Both the position numbers and the translations under genes were made by a program. DNA of 64,000 nucleotides, from the NCBI GenBank assembly GCA_050257855.1, contig JBLMXQ010000061.1, positions 1 to 64,000 on the forward strand. The letters are read 5' to 3'. Source of the DNA: JBLMXQ01 sp050257855 (GTDB taxonomy: Bacteria; Acidobacteriota; Vicinamibacteria; Vicinamibacterales; CAVVIG01). Under the pieces are notes generated by a model that was not told the origin of the DNA, did no database searches, and worked only from the letters and a program-made list of their open reading frames with translations. Shown in pieces: positions 33,242-41,597 of this stretch (positions are counted from its first letter, which is position 1; every line of letters begins with the position of its first letter).

Positions 33242-33508
33242 ATGACCGCGAACGTCTGGGAGCGCGTCCTCGCGCATCTGCGCGAGCGCCTGAATTCCGA
33301 GGACTTCCGCCGCTGGTTCGGCGAGACGTGGTACGCGAGCGATTCCGGCGATCAGGTCACCGTGTGGCTGCCGACGGAGGCGATCCGGCGGTACATCGAG
33401 ACGCACTACGAGAGACTGATCGACGAAGCGCTCGTCGCAATCGACCGCGGCGACACGCAGGTCCGGTTCGTCGTCACCGGCGTGGAGGAAGAGGATCGCG
33501 ACTACTGA
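33242..33508 (+). CDS. Stand-alone DnaA N-terminal-like domain protein
   Basis: This 88-residue protein (97 if an ATG 27 bases upstream is used; neither has a clear ribosome site) matches the DnaA N-terminal domain throughout: VWERVLAHLRERLNSEDFRRWFGETWYAS, then VTVWLPTEAIRRYIETHYERLIDEAL. There is no AAA+ or DNA-binding part. In DnaA this domain binds DnaB, DiaA and itself. A free copy might modulate initiation or be a recruited fold in another role. Its end overlaps the 3' end of the opposing gene by 7 bases. Confidence 0.7.
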   Translation: MTANVWERVLAHLRERLNSEDFRRWFGETWYASDSGDQVTVWLPTEAIRRYIETHYERLIDEALVAIDRGDTQVRFVVTGVEEEDRDY

Positions 33509-34191
33509 TCCTTGTCGTACACGCGAGTGATCACCCGGGGCTCGCTCGATCTCGGGTTGGGCATCGAGAGCGTGACGTGGAGCTGGTGATGCTCGGGGTC
33601 GATCTCGAAGCCCTGCGTGATCTTGCCGCGTCCGATCCCGCTGATCTCCGACACGAGCCGGTCGCCGTCCCACTTCGTCTTGCGCTCGATTCCGGTGTTG
33701 TCGTCCTTGACCTTCGAACCGTCGGTCGCCAGGCGCGTGACGCGGCCGTCGCCGGTGGTAATGACGACGGTGTCGGACGACTCGGTGATGACGAGGTGAT
33801 CGGCGGGCACCATCAGGTCGTGCATGGCGTCGCGCATCCGCTGTCTGGCCTCCGGGCTCATCCCGCCCATCCGCCCGCCGCCGCCACCGAAGCCGCCGCG
33901 CCCACCGAAGCCGCCGCGCCCGCCAAAGCCGCCGCGCCCGCCGAAGCCGCCGCCGCGTCCGCCAGAGCCACCACGGCCGCGCCCGCCGCCGGCCTCGCCG
34001 TCCTGTCCGCGGCCATCCTCCGAACTGCCGTCGGGCGGGACGTCGCTCAGGTCCTTGTTCAAGGTCCACCCGCCCGCCAGCGCACTGACGCCGGCCTGCG
34101 CTGGCGCCGGTGTCTGCGCGTGGGCCCGGGGAGCCGACAGCCACACGGCTCCGACGACGACCGCACCTGCAAACGCGAACAGACCTCGCAT
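33502..34191 (-). CDS. Secreted Gly-rich repeat protein
   Basis: This 229-residue protein has ATG at 34191 after GGAGGAG. The signal peptide covers 1-26 (SAPRAHAQ). A short folded part (GGWTLNKDLSDVPP) is followed by a Gly/Arg/Phe repeat region (about 65-105, GGRGGF units) and a C-terminal beta domain (about 125-229, DHLVITESSDTVVITTGDGRVTRLATDG and RKTKWDGDRLVSE). The beta part resembles proteins that store lipids or hydrophobic ligands in acidobacterial genomes, but I cannot name a family. The function is unknown. Confidence 0.6.
   Translation of the reverse strand: MRGLFAFAGAVVVGAVWLSAPRAHAQTPAPAQAGVSALAGGWTLNKDLSDVPPDGSSEDGRGQDGEAGGGRGRGGSGGRGGGFGGRGGFGGRGGFGGRGGFGGGGGRMGGMSPEARQRMRDAMHDLMVPADHLVITESSDTVVITTGDGRVTRLATDGSKVKDDNTGIERKTKWDGDRLVSEISGIGRGKITQGFEIDPEHHQLHVTLSMPNPRSSEPRVITRVYDKDQ
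33885..33962 (-). repeat. 18-bp coding tandem repeat (GGRGGF)
   Basis: Four near-identical 18-base units lie inside the Gly-rich protein gene, each encoding GGRGGF or GGFGGR by phase. Copies differ at only one or two bases, so copy number could change between strains by slippage or recombination. Confidence 0.8.
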
Positions 34192-34343
34192 TGCTCCTCC
34201 ACCCTCGGTTGAGCAGGCAGATGGCATTACCCGATTATGGCGAGACATCTCGAGCGTCGCTGTGAAAAGAGTGTGACAGGTGGGTGATGGCGGGCGCGCC
34301 GGGCCACGACACCGGACGCTTGGGCTACCCTAGCATCAGAAGC

Positions 34344-35777
34344 ATGCGGTGGTACCGCTCGTTCTACTGGCGCATCGCGATCGGGCTGGTCGCAGCGTTC
34401 GCGCTGACGCTGGCGCTGCAGGCGGTAGTGTTCATCTGGGCGGTCGCCCGTTCCGGGCGGACGCTGCCGGGCGAATCGCCCGCGCGGTTCGCGCGGACGG
34501 TCGCGGTCGATCTGTCGGCCGCGATCGAGCAGAATCCGCAGCTTGACGTCGCGCGGTACGTCCACGAGCAGTACGCGCAGGTCGCTCATCCGTTCTTCGT
34601 GCTGCTGGCCGACGGCCGGATGGTGACGAGCGGAAGCACCGATTTCCCCGAGCCGCTCGTGCGCATGGCGCGCGAGCGGATGCGGCGGCAGGCAGAGCGC
34701 ATGGACAGGTTCCCGCGGTTCGAACGGCCGGACTCGCCGGCGGCCGGCGGCCGGCCCGGCTTCGTCTTCTCGCGGCCGGCGCCCGTCGTCGTCGACGGCA
34801 AGCTCGCCGCGCTGGTTGTCGTCCCGCCGCGTGCGCCGTTCAGGTTTCTGTTCTGGCGTCTCGGTCCGACGCTCGCGCTCGTCGCGGCCGGCGTCCTCGT
34901 CCTCGGGACGATCGGCGCTGCCGTCGTCATCTTCGGACCGGCGAGGCGCCGGCTTCGCGAGCTGGAAACGGCCGCCCGGCGTTTCGGCGCGGGCGACCTG
35001 TCGGCGCGCGCACCCGATCGCGGCGGCGATGAGATTGCGGCGGTGGCGAGCGCGTTCAACACGATGGCCGACCAGGTGACGGGCGCGGATCGGGCGCGGC
35101 GCCAGCTGCTCGCCGACGTGTCGCACGAGCTCAACACGCCGGTTACCGCCATGCGCGGCTACATCGAGACGCTCACGATGCCGGAGCTGCCGATCGACGA
35201 GGCGGCGCGGGCGCGGTATCTCGGGATCATCGGCGACGAGACGGCGCGGCTCGAGCGCCTGATCGGCGACCTGCTGGACCTCGCGCGGCTCGAGGGCGGC
35301 GGCGGCGAGTGGCGCTCAGGGCCGGTGCCGATCGCCCCGCTGTTCGCGCGCGTGGCCGCCCGGCACGAGCGCGCGAGCGCGCAGGCCGGCGTCCGCATCG
35401 AGACCGACGTCGCGTCCGGCGCCGAGACCGTGGTGGGCGACGGCGATCGCCTGGAGCAGGCTCTGCAGAATCTGGCCGCCAACGCGCTGCGCTACGCGCC
35501 CGCCGGCACGGCCGTGCGCCTGAGCGCGCGGCCGGAGGCCGACGCGGTCACGATGGTCGTGGAAGACGAGGGCCCGGGCATTCCACCCGAACGCCTGCCG
35601 TATATCTTCGATCGGTTCTACAAGGCGGAGACGTCGCGGGACGGGACGACGGGCGGAGGAAGCGGACTGGGCCTGTCGATCGCGAAAGCGATCGTGGAGC
35701 GGCACGGCGGACGGATTGCGGCGACCAGCCGCCCGGGGCGGACGACCGTCTCGATTACCGGGCTGCGCCGCGGCTAG
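34344..35777 (+). CDS. HAMP sensor histidine kinase
   Basis: This 477-residue kinase uses ATG at 34344 (MRWYRSFYWRIAIG), the natural start before TM1 (about 8-34). A periplasmic sensor part (about 35-170) precedes TM2 (about 172-195), HAMP (about 196-248), HisKA with His261 in DVSHELNTPVTAMRGYIETL, and an ATPase domain with NLAANALRYAP, EDEGPGIP and GSGLGLSIAKAI. No response regulator gene lies next to it. The sensor part is too divergent for a stimulus to be named. Confidence 0.87.
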   Translation: MRWYRSFYWRIAIGLVAAFALTLALQAVVFIWAVARSGRTLPGESPARFARTVAVDLSAAIEQNPQLDVARYVHEQYAQVAHPFFVLLADGRMVTSGSTDFPEPLVRMARERMRRQAERMDRFPRFERPDSPAAGGRPGFVFSRPAPVVVDGKLAALVVVPPRAPFRFLFWRLGPTLALVAAGVLVLGTIGAAVVIFGPARRRLRELETAARRFGAGDLSARAPDRGGDEIAAVASAFNTMADQVTGADRARRQLLADVSHELNTPVTAMRGYIETLTMPELPIDEAARARYLGIIGDETARLERLIGDLLDLARLEGGGGEWRSGPVPIAPLFARVAARHERASAQAGVRIETDVASGAETVVGDGDRLEQALQNLAANALRYAPAGTAVRLSARPEADAVTMVVEDEGPGIPPERLPYIFDRFYKAETSRDGTTGGGSGLGLSIAKAIVERHGGRIAATSRPGRTTVSITGLRRG

Positions 35778-35932
35778 GCGACCTGACGGCGACCGGCGGC
35801 CTCGCCGCTCCGGTCGCGCACCTCCTCGCGAATCTGCTCGCGGATCCACTGCACCGGCTGCGGATGCCGGGCCACGAGCGCCTTCCATTCGGCTTCGCTC
35901 AAGGTGACAGAGATGACGCGTTCTGGATCCAT
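35774..35932 (-). CDS. Very small hypothetical protein (52 residues)
   Basis: An ATG at 35932 opens 52 codons giving MDPERVISVTLSEAEWKAL and then a helical, charged tail (WIREQIREEVRDRSGEA). The SVTLSEAEWKALVAR start resembles small ribbon-helix-helix-type or antitoxin-like proteins, but the match is loose. It overlaps the 3' end of the kinase gene by 4 bases. No toxin is adjacent. The regular amphipathic pattern favours a real gene; no ribosome site is obvious. Confidence 0.5.
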   Translation of the reverse strand: MDPERVISVTLSEAEWKALVARHPQPVQWIREQIREEVRDRSGEAAGRRQVA

Positions 35933-36016
35933 GCGGCCGAGGGTACACGCGGCTCACGTACATCGAAAATAGAATGTTGTCATGGGATCCATCTGATTTC
36001 GAGATGGAACCTCGGG

Positions 36017-36940
36017 TCAGTCGCCGCCGAGCCGCCTGGGCGCCGTCAGGCGCAGCCGCCGGCGAACGTCGGCGAACGCCTGAATCAGCTCGTCGATGAC
36101 CCGGGGCACGCGGTTCGCGCGCATGTAGACCCACCCCGTCTCGCGCACGAGCTCGTGCCCTTCCACCCGCGCGCAGAAGAGCTGCCCCGACCGCACCTCG
36201 CGGGCAACCGCCTGATACGGCACGATGCCGACGCCGAGCCCGGTCCTGACCATCGCCTTGATGATCTCGACGTTCTCGGTGTCCATGACGACCGTCGGCT
36301 CGATGCCGCGCGAGGCGAAGAAGCGGTCGATCACGCGGCGGGTGGCCGACCCGGGCTCGAACAGCACGAGCGGCTGCGACGCCAGGTCGTCGGGCTGGAT
36401 CCGGCGCCGCCGCGCCAGCGCGTGCTTTGGCGTCGCGATGACCAGCAGCTCTTCCCGCATGGTGGGCAGCGCCACGAGATCGTGCTCGTCGACCGGAAGC
36501 GTCAGCAGCCCGACGTCGACGCGGCCGGCGCGAATCTCCTGGACCGAACGTTCGGCGGTCGCGACCGTGAGACGGACCTCGAGCTGGCGGTGCACGCGAC
36601 GCAGGTGTTTCAGCAGGGGCGGGAACACGTACAGGCAGACCGTCATGCCGCCGGAGAGCCGCAGGATGCCGCGCAGCTCACGCGTGCGGTCGGTGATCGC
36701 CCCGACCGTCTCCCGCAGATCGTGGAACACGCGCTGTCCGAGCTGCACGAGGCTCTCGGCGGCCGGCGTCATCCGCACGCGCCGGCCGGCGCGCACGAAC
36801 AGCGGCTCGCCGAGCTCCTCCTCGAGCAGGAGGATCTGGCGGCTGATGGCCGACTGCGAGACGTGCAGCTTCCGGCCGCACGCCGTGAACGAGCCGGTCT
36901 CGGCGATCGCCTGGAGGATTTCGAGCTGGCGCAGATCCAT
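36017..36940 (-). CDS. LysR-family transcriptional regulator
   Basis: This is a 307-residue regulator. The N-terminal helix-turn-helix is MDLRQLEILQAIAETGSF, followed by KLHVSQSAISRQILLLEEELGEPLF. The effector domain (about 90-300) has the two-lobe substrate-binding fold, with LRLSGGMTVCLYVFPPLL and GVGIVPYQAVAREV. Its divergent neighbour (37002) may be a target, but that gene is small and uncharacterised. The effector is unknown; a CysB/CbbR-type sequence is closest in my reading. Confidence 0.9.
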   Translation of the reverse strand: MDLRQLEILQAIAETGSFTACGRKLHVSQSAISRQILLLEEELGEPLFVRAGRRVRMTPAAESLVQLGQRVFHDLRETVGAITDRTRELRGILRLSGGMTVCLYVFPPLLKHLRRVHRQLEVRLTVATAERSVQEIRAGRVDVGLLTLPVDEHDLVALPTMREELLVIATPKHALARRRRIQPDDLASQPLVLFEPGSATRRVIDRFFASRGIEPTVVMDTENVEIIKAMVRTGLGVGIVPYQAVAREVRSGQLFCARVEGHELVRETGWVYMRANRVPRVIDELIQAFADVRRRLRLTAPRRLGGD

Positions 36941-37001
36941 GACGGGACGCGACGCTAAACGCTCATGCTATGCTGAGGCTTCGAGCGCACAGTACTCAAC
37001 A

Positions 37002-37211
37002 ATGGTCTGGTTCTTCGAACGCAAGGGCGAATATCTTCGCTGCGAAACACGGCAGGTGGACGGCGGATTCGAGCTGGTCATCACCGAACCGGGCGGCACG
37101 GAGCGTGTCGAGCGGTTCGACGACTCGGCGGCCATGGCGCGCCGCCAGGTCGAACTCGAGCGCGGCCTGACCGGCAACGGGTGGAGCGGCCCGTACGGCC
37201 GCGTCATGTAG
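37002..37211 (+). CDS. Small conserved hypothetical protein
   Basis: This 69-residue protein starts MVWFFERKGEYLRCETRQVDG. The pattern of an aromatic N terminus, a short beta meander (FELVITEPGGTERVERF) and an amphipathic helix (AAMARRQVELERGL) is familiar from small uncharacterised proteins in many soil bacteria. It is divergent from the LysR gene with a 61-base gap, and convergent with the MFS gene. Confidence 0.7.
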   Translation: MVWFFERKGEYLRCETRQVDGGFELVITEPGGTERVERFDDSAAMARRQVELERGLTGNGWSGPYGRVM

Positions 37212-37222
37212 CCAGCCACTCC

Positions 37223-38461
37223 TCACGCACTCGGCTTGCGGAACGTGATGCCGTGCGCTTCCGGCCCCGCGACAATCACGATCGCGCCCACGATCATCAC
37301 GGCCGCGGCCAGAGCGCCCATCGACTGCCCGTACGTGAAGTGCTCGCCCAGGAGCGCTTCGAAATAGGTGATGCTCGAGGCGAAGAGGACGCCGAGCTGG
37401 TACGCGAAGCCGGGGAAGAAGCCGCGCAGGTTGCCCGGCGACAGCTCGTTGATGTGCGCCGGGACCACGCCCCACGCCCCCTGCACGAAGAACTGCATCA
37501 GGAACACGCCGAGCACGATGAGCGCCGTGTTCGGCGCCGCGATCCACAGGGGCACGACGGCGAGCGCGCACACGACGGCGATCGTCATGGCCTTCCGGCG
37601 TCCGGCGCGATCCGAGTACGAGCCGAAGGCGAGCCCGCCGACGATCGCCCCGAACATCGACAGCATGGTGATGGTCGCGGTCTGCTCGGGCGAGAACAGC
37701 CGCTGGCGCTGCAGGAACGTCGGATACATGTCCTGCGTGCCGTGCGAGATGAAGTTCATCATCGCCATGAGCAGCACGAGGTACAGGAAGCGGCGCCAGT
37801 TCTGGAAGAGCGAGCGCCGGTAGGTCACCCAGTCCGTGCGGTGCTCGTGCCAGGCTTCCGGCTCCTTGACGCGCGCGCGGATGAACAGCGACAGCAGCGC
37901 CGGCAGACCGCCGATGAAGAACATCGCGCGCCAGCCGTCGGTCGGGCTGATCCGCGTCGCCCAGGGGTACACCAGGAAGAACGCGAGCGCGGCGACGAGG
38001 TTCCCCATCGCGTAGCCTTCCTGCAGCAGCCCCGAGAAGAGCCCCCGCCACCGGGACGACACCGTCTCGAGCGCGAGCGACGCGCCGACGCCCCATTCGC
38101 CGCCCATCGCGATGCCGAAGAGCATGCGCAGGATGAGGAACGTCGTATAGGTCGGCGCGAGCCCGGACAGCACCGAGATCACGGCGTAGAACATGACGTT
38201 CAGCATCAGCGGGAGGCGCCGGCCCCACCGGTCCGCCATGATGCCGAAGATGACCGCGCCGATCGGCCGCATCGCCAGCGCGAGCGTGATCGTCAGCGCG
38301 ATGTCCGGACGCGTCTTGCCGAACGACTTCGCGATGTCGTTGATGACGAAGGTGAGAACGAAGAAGTCGAAGGCGTCGAGCGTCCAGCCGAGAAACCCCG
38401 CCAGCACGGCATTGCGCTGGTTCGCGCGCTCGGCGCTCGCGGGCGTCAGGGTCTGGGGCAT
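37223..38461 (-). CDS. MFS metabolite:H+ symporter (carboxylate type)
   Basis: This 412-residue, 12-segment transporter resembles the sialate/lactate/shikimate group. DFFVLTFVINDIAKSFG follows TM1, GIMADRWGRRLPL is motif A, and GIAMGGEWGVGASLALETVSSRWRG is the group's TM4-5 signature. It uses the ATG at MPQTLTPASAE; the upstream extension is low complexity. The substrate is probably a small organic acid, by family. It has no catabolic neighbour to refine this. Confidence 0.85.
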   Translation of the reverse strand: MPQTLTPASAERANQRNAVLAGFLGWTLDAFDFFVLTFVINDIAKSFGKTRPDIALTITLALAMRPIGAVIFGIMADRWGRRLPLMLNVMFYAVISVLSGLAPTYTTFLILRMLFGIAMGGEWGVGASLALETVSSRWRGLFSGLLQEGYAMGNLVAALAFFLVYPWATRISPTDGWRAMFFIGGLPALLSLFIRARVKEPEAWHEHRTDWVTYRRSLFQNWRRFLYLVLLMAMMNFISHGTQDMYPTFLQRQRLFSPEQTATITMLSMFGAIVGGLAFGSYSDRAGRRKAMTIAVVCALAVVPLWIAAPNTALIVLGVFLMQFFVQGAWGVVPAHINELSPGNLRGFFPGFAYQLGVLFASSITYFEALLGEHFTYGQSMGALAAAVMIVGAIVIVAGPEAHGITFRKPSA

Positions 38462-38561
38462 GGTCGCGCAGCATACTGTACCGTCGCGCGATCCGAAAGC
38501 CGCCGCGACGCCCCGGTCATGCTCCGTCTCGCTGGCACTCGCTGACACCGGCTCGGAAGGG

Positions 38562-39815
38562 TCATCGCGTCAGCAGGAGCGGCGCCGCCTCGCGCGCCCA
38601 GCCTTCTTCCCACGTCGGCCGCGCCGAGCGGCGCGCGCCGCCGCGCAACCGTTCGAGCAGCGCCGAGTCGTGCGGAAACGTCTCGAACAGGTCGAACAGC
38701 AGATCCGCGAGCTGACGCGCCGTCGAGAACAGCAGGCCGTTGTCCCCGTGCCGGACGCGCTCGGCCAGGCACGCACCGTAGTCGAGCGCGCAAACCGGCA
38801 CGCCCGCGCCGAAGAGGTCGGCGACCTTCATCGGAATGTCCACCCCGGACGACGATCGATGCAGGCAGAGTCCGAGGTCGGCGCTCCCGACGATGCGCGG
38901 GTAGTCGTCGGGCTCGAGCCACCGCGTCCGCAGCCAGATGCGGTGCGCCGGCAGCCCCGCGAATCGCCGTTCGAACTCGGCGCGCCGCGCGCCGTCGCCG
39001 GTCACCAGGATGACGAGATCGGGAAACCGCCGCGCGGGATCGAGCGCCTCCCAGCCGCGGATCCGTTCCTCGACCAGGCGCACGGCGTCGATGACGAGGT
39101 CGAAGTCCTCGTCGGCCGTCCAGCTGGTCGGGCTCACGATGAACCCGACCGACGACTGGCTCCGGACCTCGAGGCGCGAGAACAGCGCCTGCCGCAGCCG
39201 CTCGCGCTCGGCGCGCTCGAGCGGCGCGAAGGCCGACGCGGGCCGATCGTACAGCACCTGTGCATCGTCGATGCCGAAGCGATCGCGCAGGAAGCGGACG
39301 AACCCGCGCGACACGCACAGGTGCGCGTCGGCCGTGCGCCCGAACAGCCGCTCGTACCAGCGCGCGAGCCGCACGGCCGGATTCCAGCGCCCCAGGCGGA
39401 GCGCCAGCAGCGTGTAGCCGAGGTTGTGCCAGTCGATGACCAGCCTCGCCTTCCGCAGCCGCGCGACCACCCACACCGCCCCGAGCGTCGGAAACGACGG
39501 CGGATTCTGCACCAGGATGACGTCCGGCCGCGGAATCGTCCAGAGCGCCCGGACGAGCCGGACGCCGGCCCGGAGGCCGTCGACGAGCGCGAACGCCGGG
39601 TACAGCGCGTTCGACCGGCCCGCGCGGCGGCGCAGCGCGGGTTCCGGGAGCCGGTGCACGTGCACACGCGTATTTCCGACGAGCGCGCCCGGCAGCGCCG
39701 CGCCTTCGTACCCGACCAGCTCCACCTCGGCGTCGTGGAGCGCCAGGGCGTGCGCGTGGTACTGCATGCGCGGGCTGCGGCCCAGATCTCCAACGACCAC
39801 GACGGCGGCACGCAT
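38562..39815 (-). CDS. ALG1-like glycosyltransferase (GT33 type)
   Basis: This 417-residue cytosolic or membrane-associated GT-B enzyme follows the eukaryotic ALG1 mannosyltransferase pattern closely: VVVVGDLGRSPRMQYHAHALA, VELVGYEGA, ILVQNPPSFPTL, LVIDWHNLGYTLLALRLG, SPTSWTADEDFDL and GSADLGLCLHRSSSGVDIPMKVADLFG. ALG1 adds the first mannose to chitobiosyl-diphospho-dolichol. A bacterial version may extend a polyprenyl-linked glycan. No other glycan gene is adjacent. The substrate here is inferred only from family. Confidence 0.8.
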   Translation of the reverse strand: MRAAVVVVGDLGRSPRMQYHAHALALHDAEVELVGYEGAALPGALVGNTRVHVHRLPEPALRRRAGRSNALYPAFALVDGLRAGVRLVRALWTIPRPDVILVQNPPSFPTLGAVWVVARLRKARLVIDWHNLGYTLLALRLGRWNPAVRLARWYERLFGRTADAHLCVSRGFVRFLRDRFGIDDAQVLYDRPASAFAPLERAERERLRQALFSRLEVRSQSSVGFIVSPTSWTADEDFDLVIDAVRLVEERIRGWEALDPARRFPDLVILVTGDGARRAEFERRFAGLPAHRIWLRTRWLEPDDYPRIVGSADLGLCLHRSSSGVDIPMKVADLFGAGVPVCALDYGACLAERVRHGDNGLLFSTARQLADLLFDLFETFPHDSALLERLRGGARRSARPTWEEGWAREAAPLLLTR

Positions 39816-39983
39816 AGTTCGTCAGGGGGGAACGCTGCAGGATGGATCGCGATCCCGCGTTCGCTAGCGAGGGTAGCACAACTCCGTCCGCGTCCGCGGT
39901 CCGGTCCGGGGGTTCGCGTACCGCAGGCCCGCGGCCTCCGCCGACTCCGCTCGACAGGAGGATTGCCGTAAGATGGGCGCGCC

Positions 39984-41582
39984 ATGAAGCTGCGTCTCCT
40001 CCTCACGGCCGCGGTCAGCCTGGCGGCTGCCGTCCGGGTCCTGTCTGGTCCGGCACCCCAGCCGGGAACGCCCGCCGGCCCGTACGACCTGCTCATTCGG
40101 AACGGCCGTGTGCTCGACGGCAGCGGCAATCCTTGGCAGCCCGCCGACATCGCCATCCGCGGCGGACGCATCGCCGCCATGGGCCGGCTCGACGCGGCGC
40201 GCGCCACGCGCGTCATCGACGCGTCCGGGCTCACCGTCACGCCGGGATTCATCGACGTCCACTCGCACGCCGCGCAGGGCCTTTCCGGCGCGCTGAACGA
40301 GGCGCGGCCGCTGCTGGCGCAGGGACTCACGACGGTCGTGCTCAACCCGGACGGCGGCGGGCCGGTCGACATCAGGGCCGAGCGGACCGTTTTCGAACAG
40401 CACGGCATCGGCGTGAACGTCGCCATGTACGTGCCGCACGGATCCATCCGCCGGGAAGTGCTGGGCATGGCCGACCGCGCACCGACGCCGGCCGAGCTCG
40501 ATCGCATGCTCGCGCTCGCGCGCGCCGGCATGGAAGCCGGCGCCATCGGCCTGTCGTCTGGACCGTACTACGCGCCCGGCAGCTATGCGAAGACGGACGA
40601 GCTCGTCGCGATGGCCAGGGTCGCAGCCGCGGGCGGCGGCGTTTACGAGAGCCACATTCGGGACGAAGGCGACTACAGCATCGGCGTCGTCGCCGCGGTG
40701 CAGGAGGTGATCCGCATTTCTGAGGAGGCGAAGCTCCCCGGGATCGTCGCGCACATGAAGGCGCTGGGCCCGGCGAACTGGGGGCTGTCGATGGCGATGG
40801 TGACCCGCATCGACCAGGCGCGCGCGCGCGGCATCCCGGTCTACGCGGATCAGTATCCCTACGACGCCAGCGGCACGAGCGTCGTCGGCGCGCTGGTGCC
40901 GCGGTGGGCCGAGGTCGGCGGCATGGCCGAGCTGAAGAAGCGCGTCGACGGCGGGGATCGAGATCGGCTCGTCGCAGACATGCAGACCAACCTGGCGCGC
41001 CGCGGCGGCGCGGGCAAGCTGATGATCTCGCGGTACGAGCCGGACCCGTCGATCGAGGGGAAGACGCTGGCGGCTGTCGCGCACGCCATGGGCCGGCCGC
41101 CGGTCGAGGCGGCGCTCGACCTCCTCATGAAAGGGAACGTGGGCCTCGTGTCGTTCAACATGTCCGAGGCCGACATCGAGGAAATCATGAAGCAGCCGTT
41201 CACGATGACGTGCACCGACGGCGATCTCGTGCCGGCCGGGCAGGGCAAGCCGCATCCACGCGGCAACGGCGCCTTCGCGCGCAAGCTGCGCGTGTACGTC
41301 GAGGAGCGCGGCGTCATCGACCTGCCGTTCGCGATCCGGTCGATGACGAGCCTGCCCGCGTCGGTGTTCGGGATGAAGGACCGGGGCGTGCTGCGGCCCG
41401 GCGCGCACGCCGACATCCTCATCTTCGATCCGGCGAAGGTGCGCGACGAGGCGACGTATCAGGACCCGCACCGGCTGTCCGAGGGATTCGACTACGTGAT
41501 CGTCAACGGCAGGCTGGCGCGCGATCGCGGCACGTTCATGGGCGCGCTGGCCGGCGCCGTCGTCACGCCGGAGCGGCAGTAG
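39984..41582 (+). CDS. Secreted N-acyl-D-amino-acid deacylase-type amidohydrolase
   Basis: This 532-residue protein has a signal peptide (about 1-22) and the amidohydrolase beta part YDLLIRNGRVLDGSGNPWQPADIAIRGGRIAAMG. The first metal ligands are H93 and H95 in GFIDVHSHAAQG. ESHIRDEG and LPGIVAHMKALGP carry the next metal and substrate residues, and CTDGDLVPAGQGKPHPRGNG matches the D-aminoacylase subgroup closely. It would deacylate N-acyl-D-amino acids in the periplasm. It is separate from the convergent NDH-2 gene by 15 bases. Confidence 0.87.
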   Translation: MKLRLLLTAAVSLAAAVRVLSGPAPQPGTPAGPYDLLIRNGRVLDGSGNPWQPADIAIRGGRIAAMGRLDAARATRVIDASGLTVTPGFIDVHSHAAQGLSGALNEARPLLAQGLTTVVLNPDGGGPVDIRAERTVFEQHGIGVNVAMYVPHGSIRREVLGMADRAPTPAELDRMLALARAGMEAGAIGLSSGPYYAPGSYAKTDELVAMARVAAAGGGVYESHIRDEGDYSIGVVAAVQEVIRISEEAKLPGIVAHMKALGPANWGLSMAMVTRIDQARARGIPVYADQYPYDASGTSVVGALVPRWAEVGGMAELKKRVDGGDRDRLVADMQTNLARRGGAGKLMISRYEPDPSIEGKTLAAVAHAMGRPPVEAALDLLMKGNVGLVSFNMSEADIEEIMKQPFTMTCTDGDLVPAGQGKPHPRGNGAFARKLRVYVEERGVIDLPFAIRSMTSLPASVFGMKDRGVLRPGAHADILIFDPAKVRDEATYQDPHRLSEGFDYVIVNGRLARDRGTFMGALAGAVVTPERQ

Positions 41583-41597
41583 CTGGAGCGCGAGGCG

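Noticed and set aside
33885..33962. Repeat array considered as CRISPR
   Set aside because: It has an 18-base unit, no spacers, and lies in frame within a Gly-rich protein gene; no cas genes are present.
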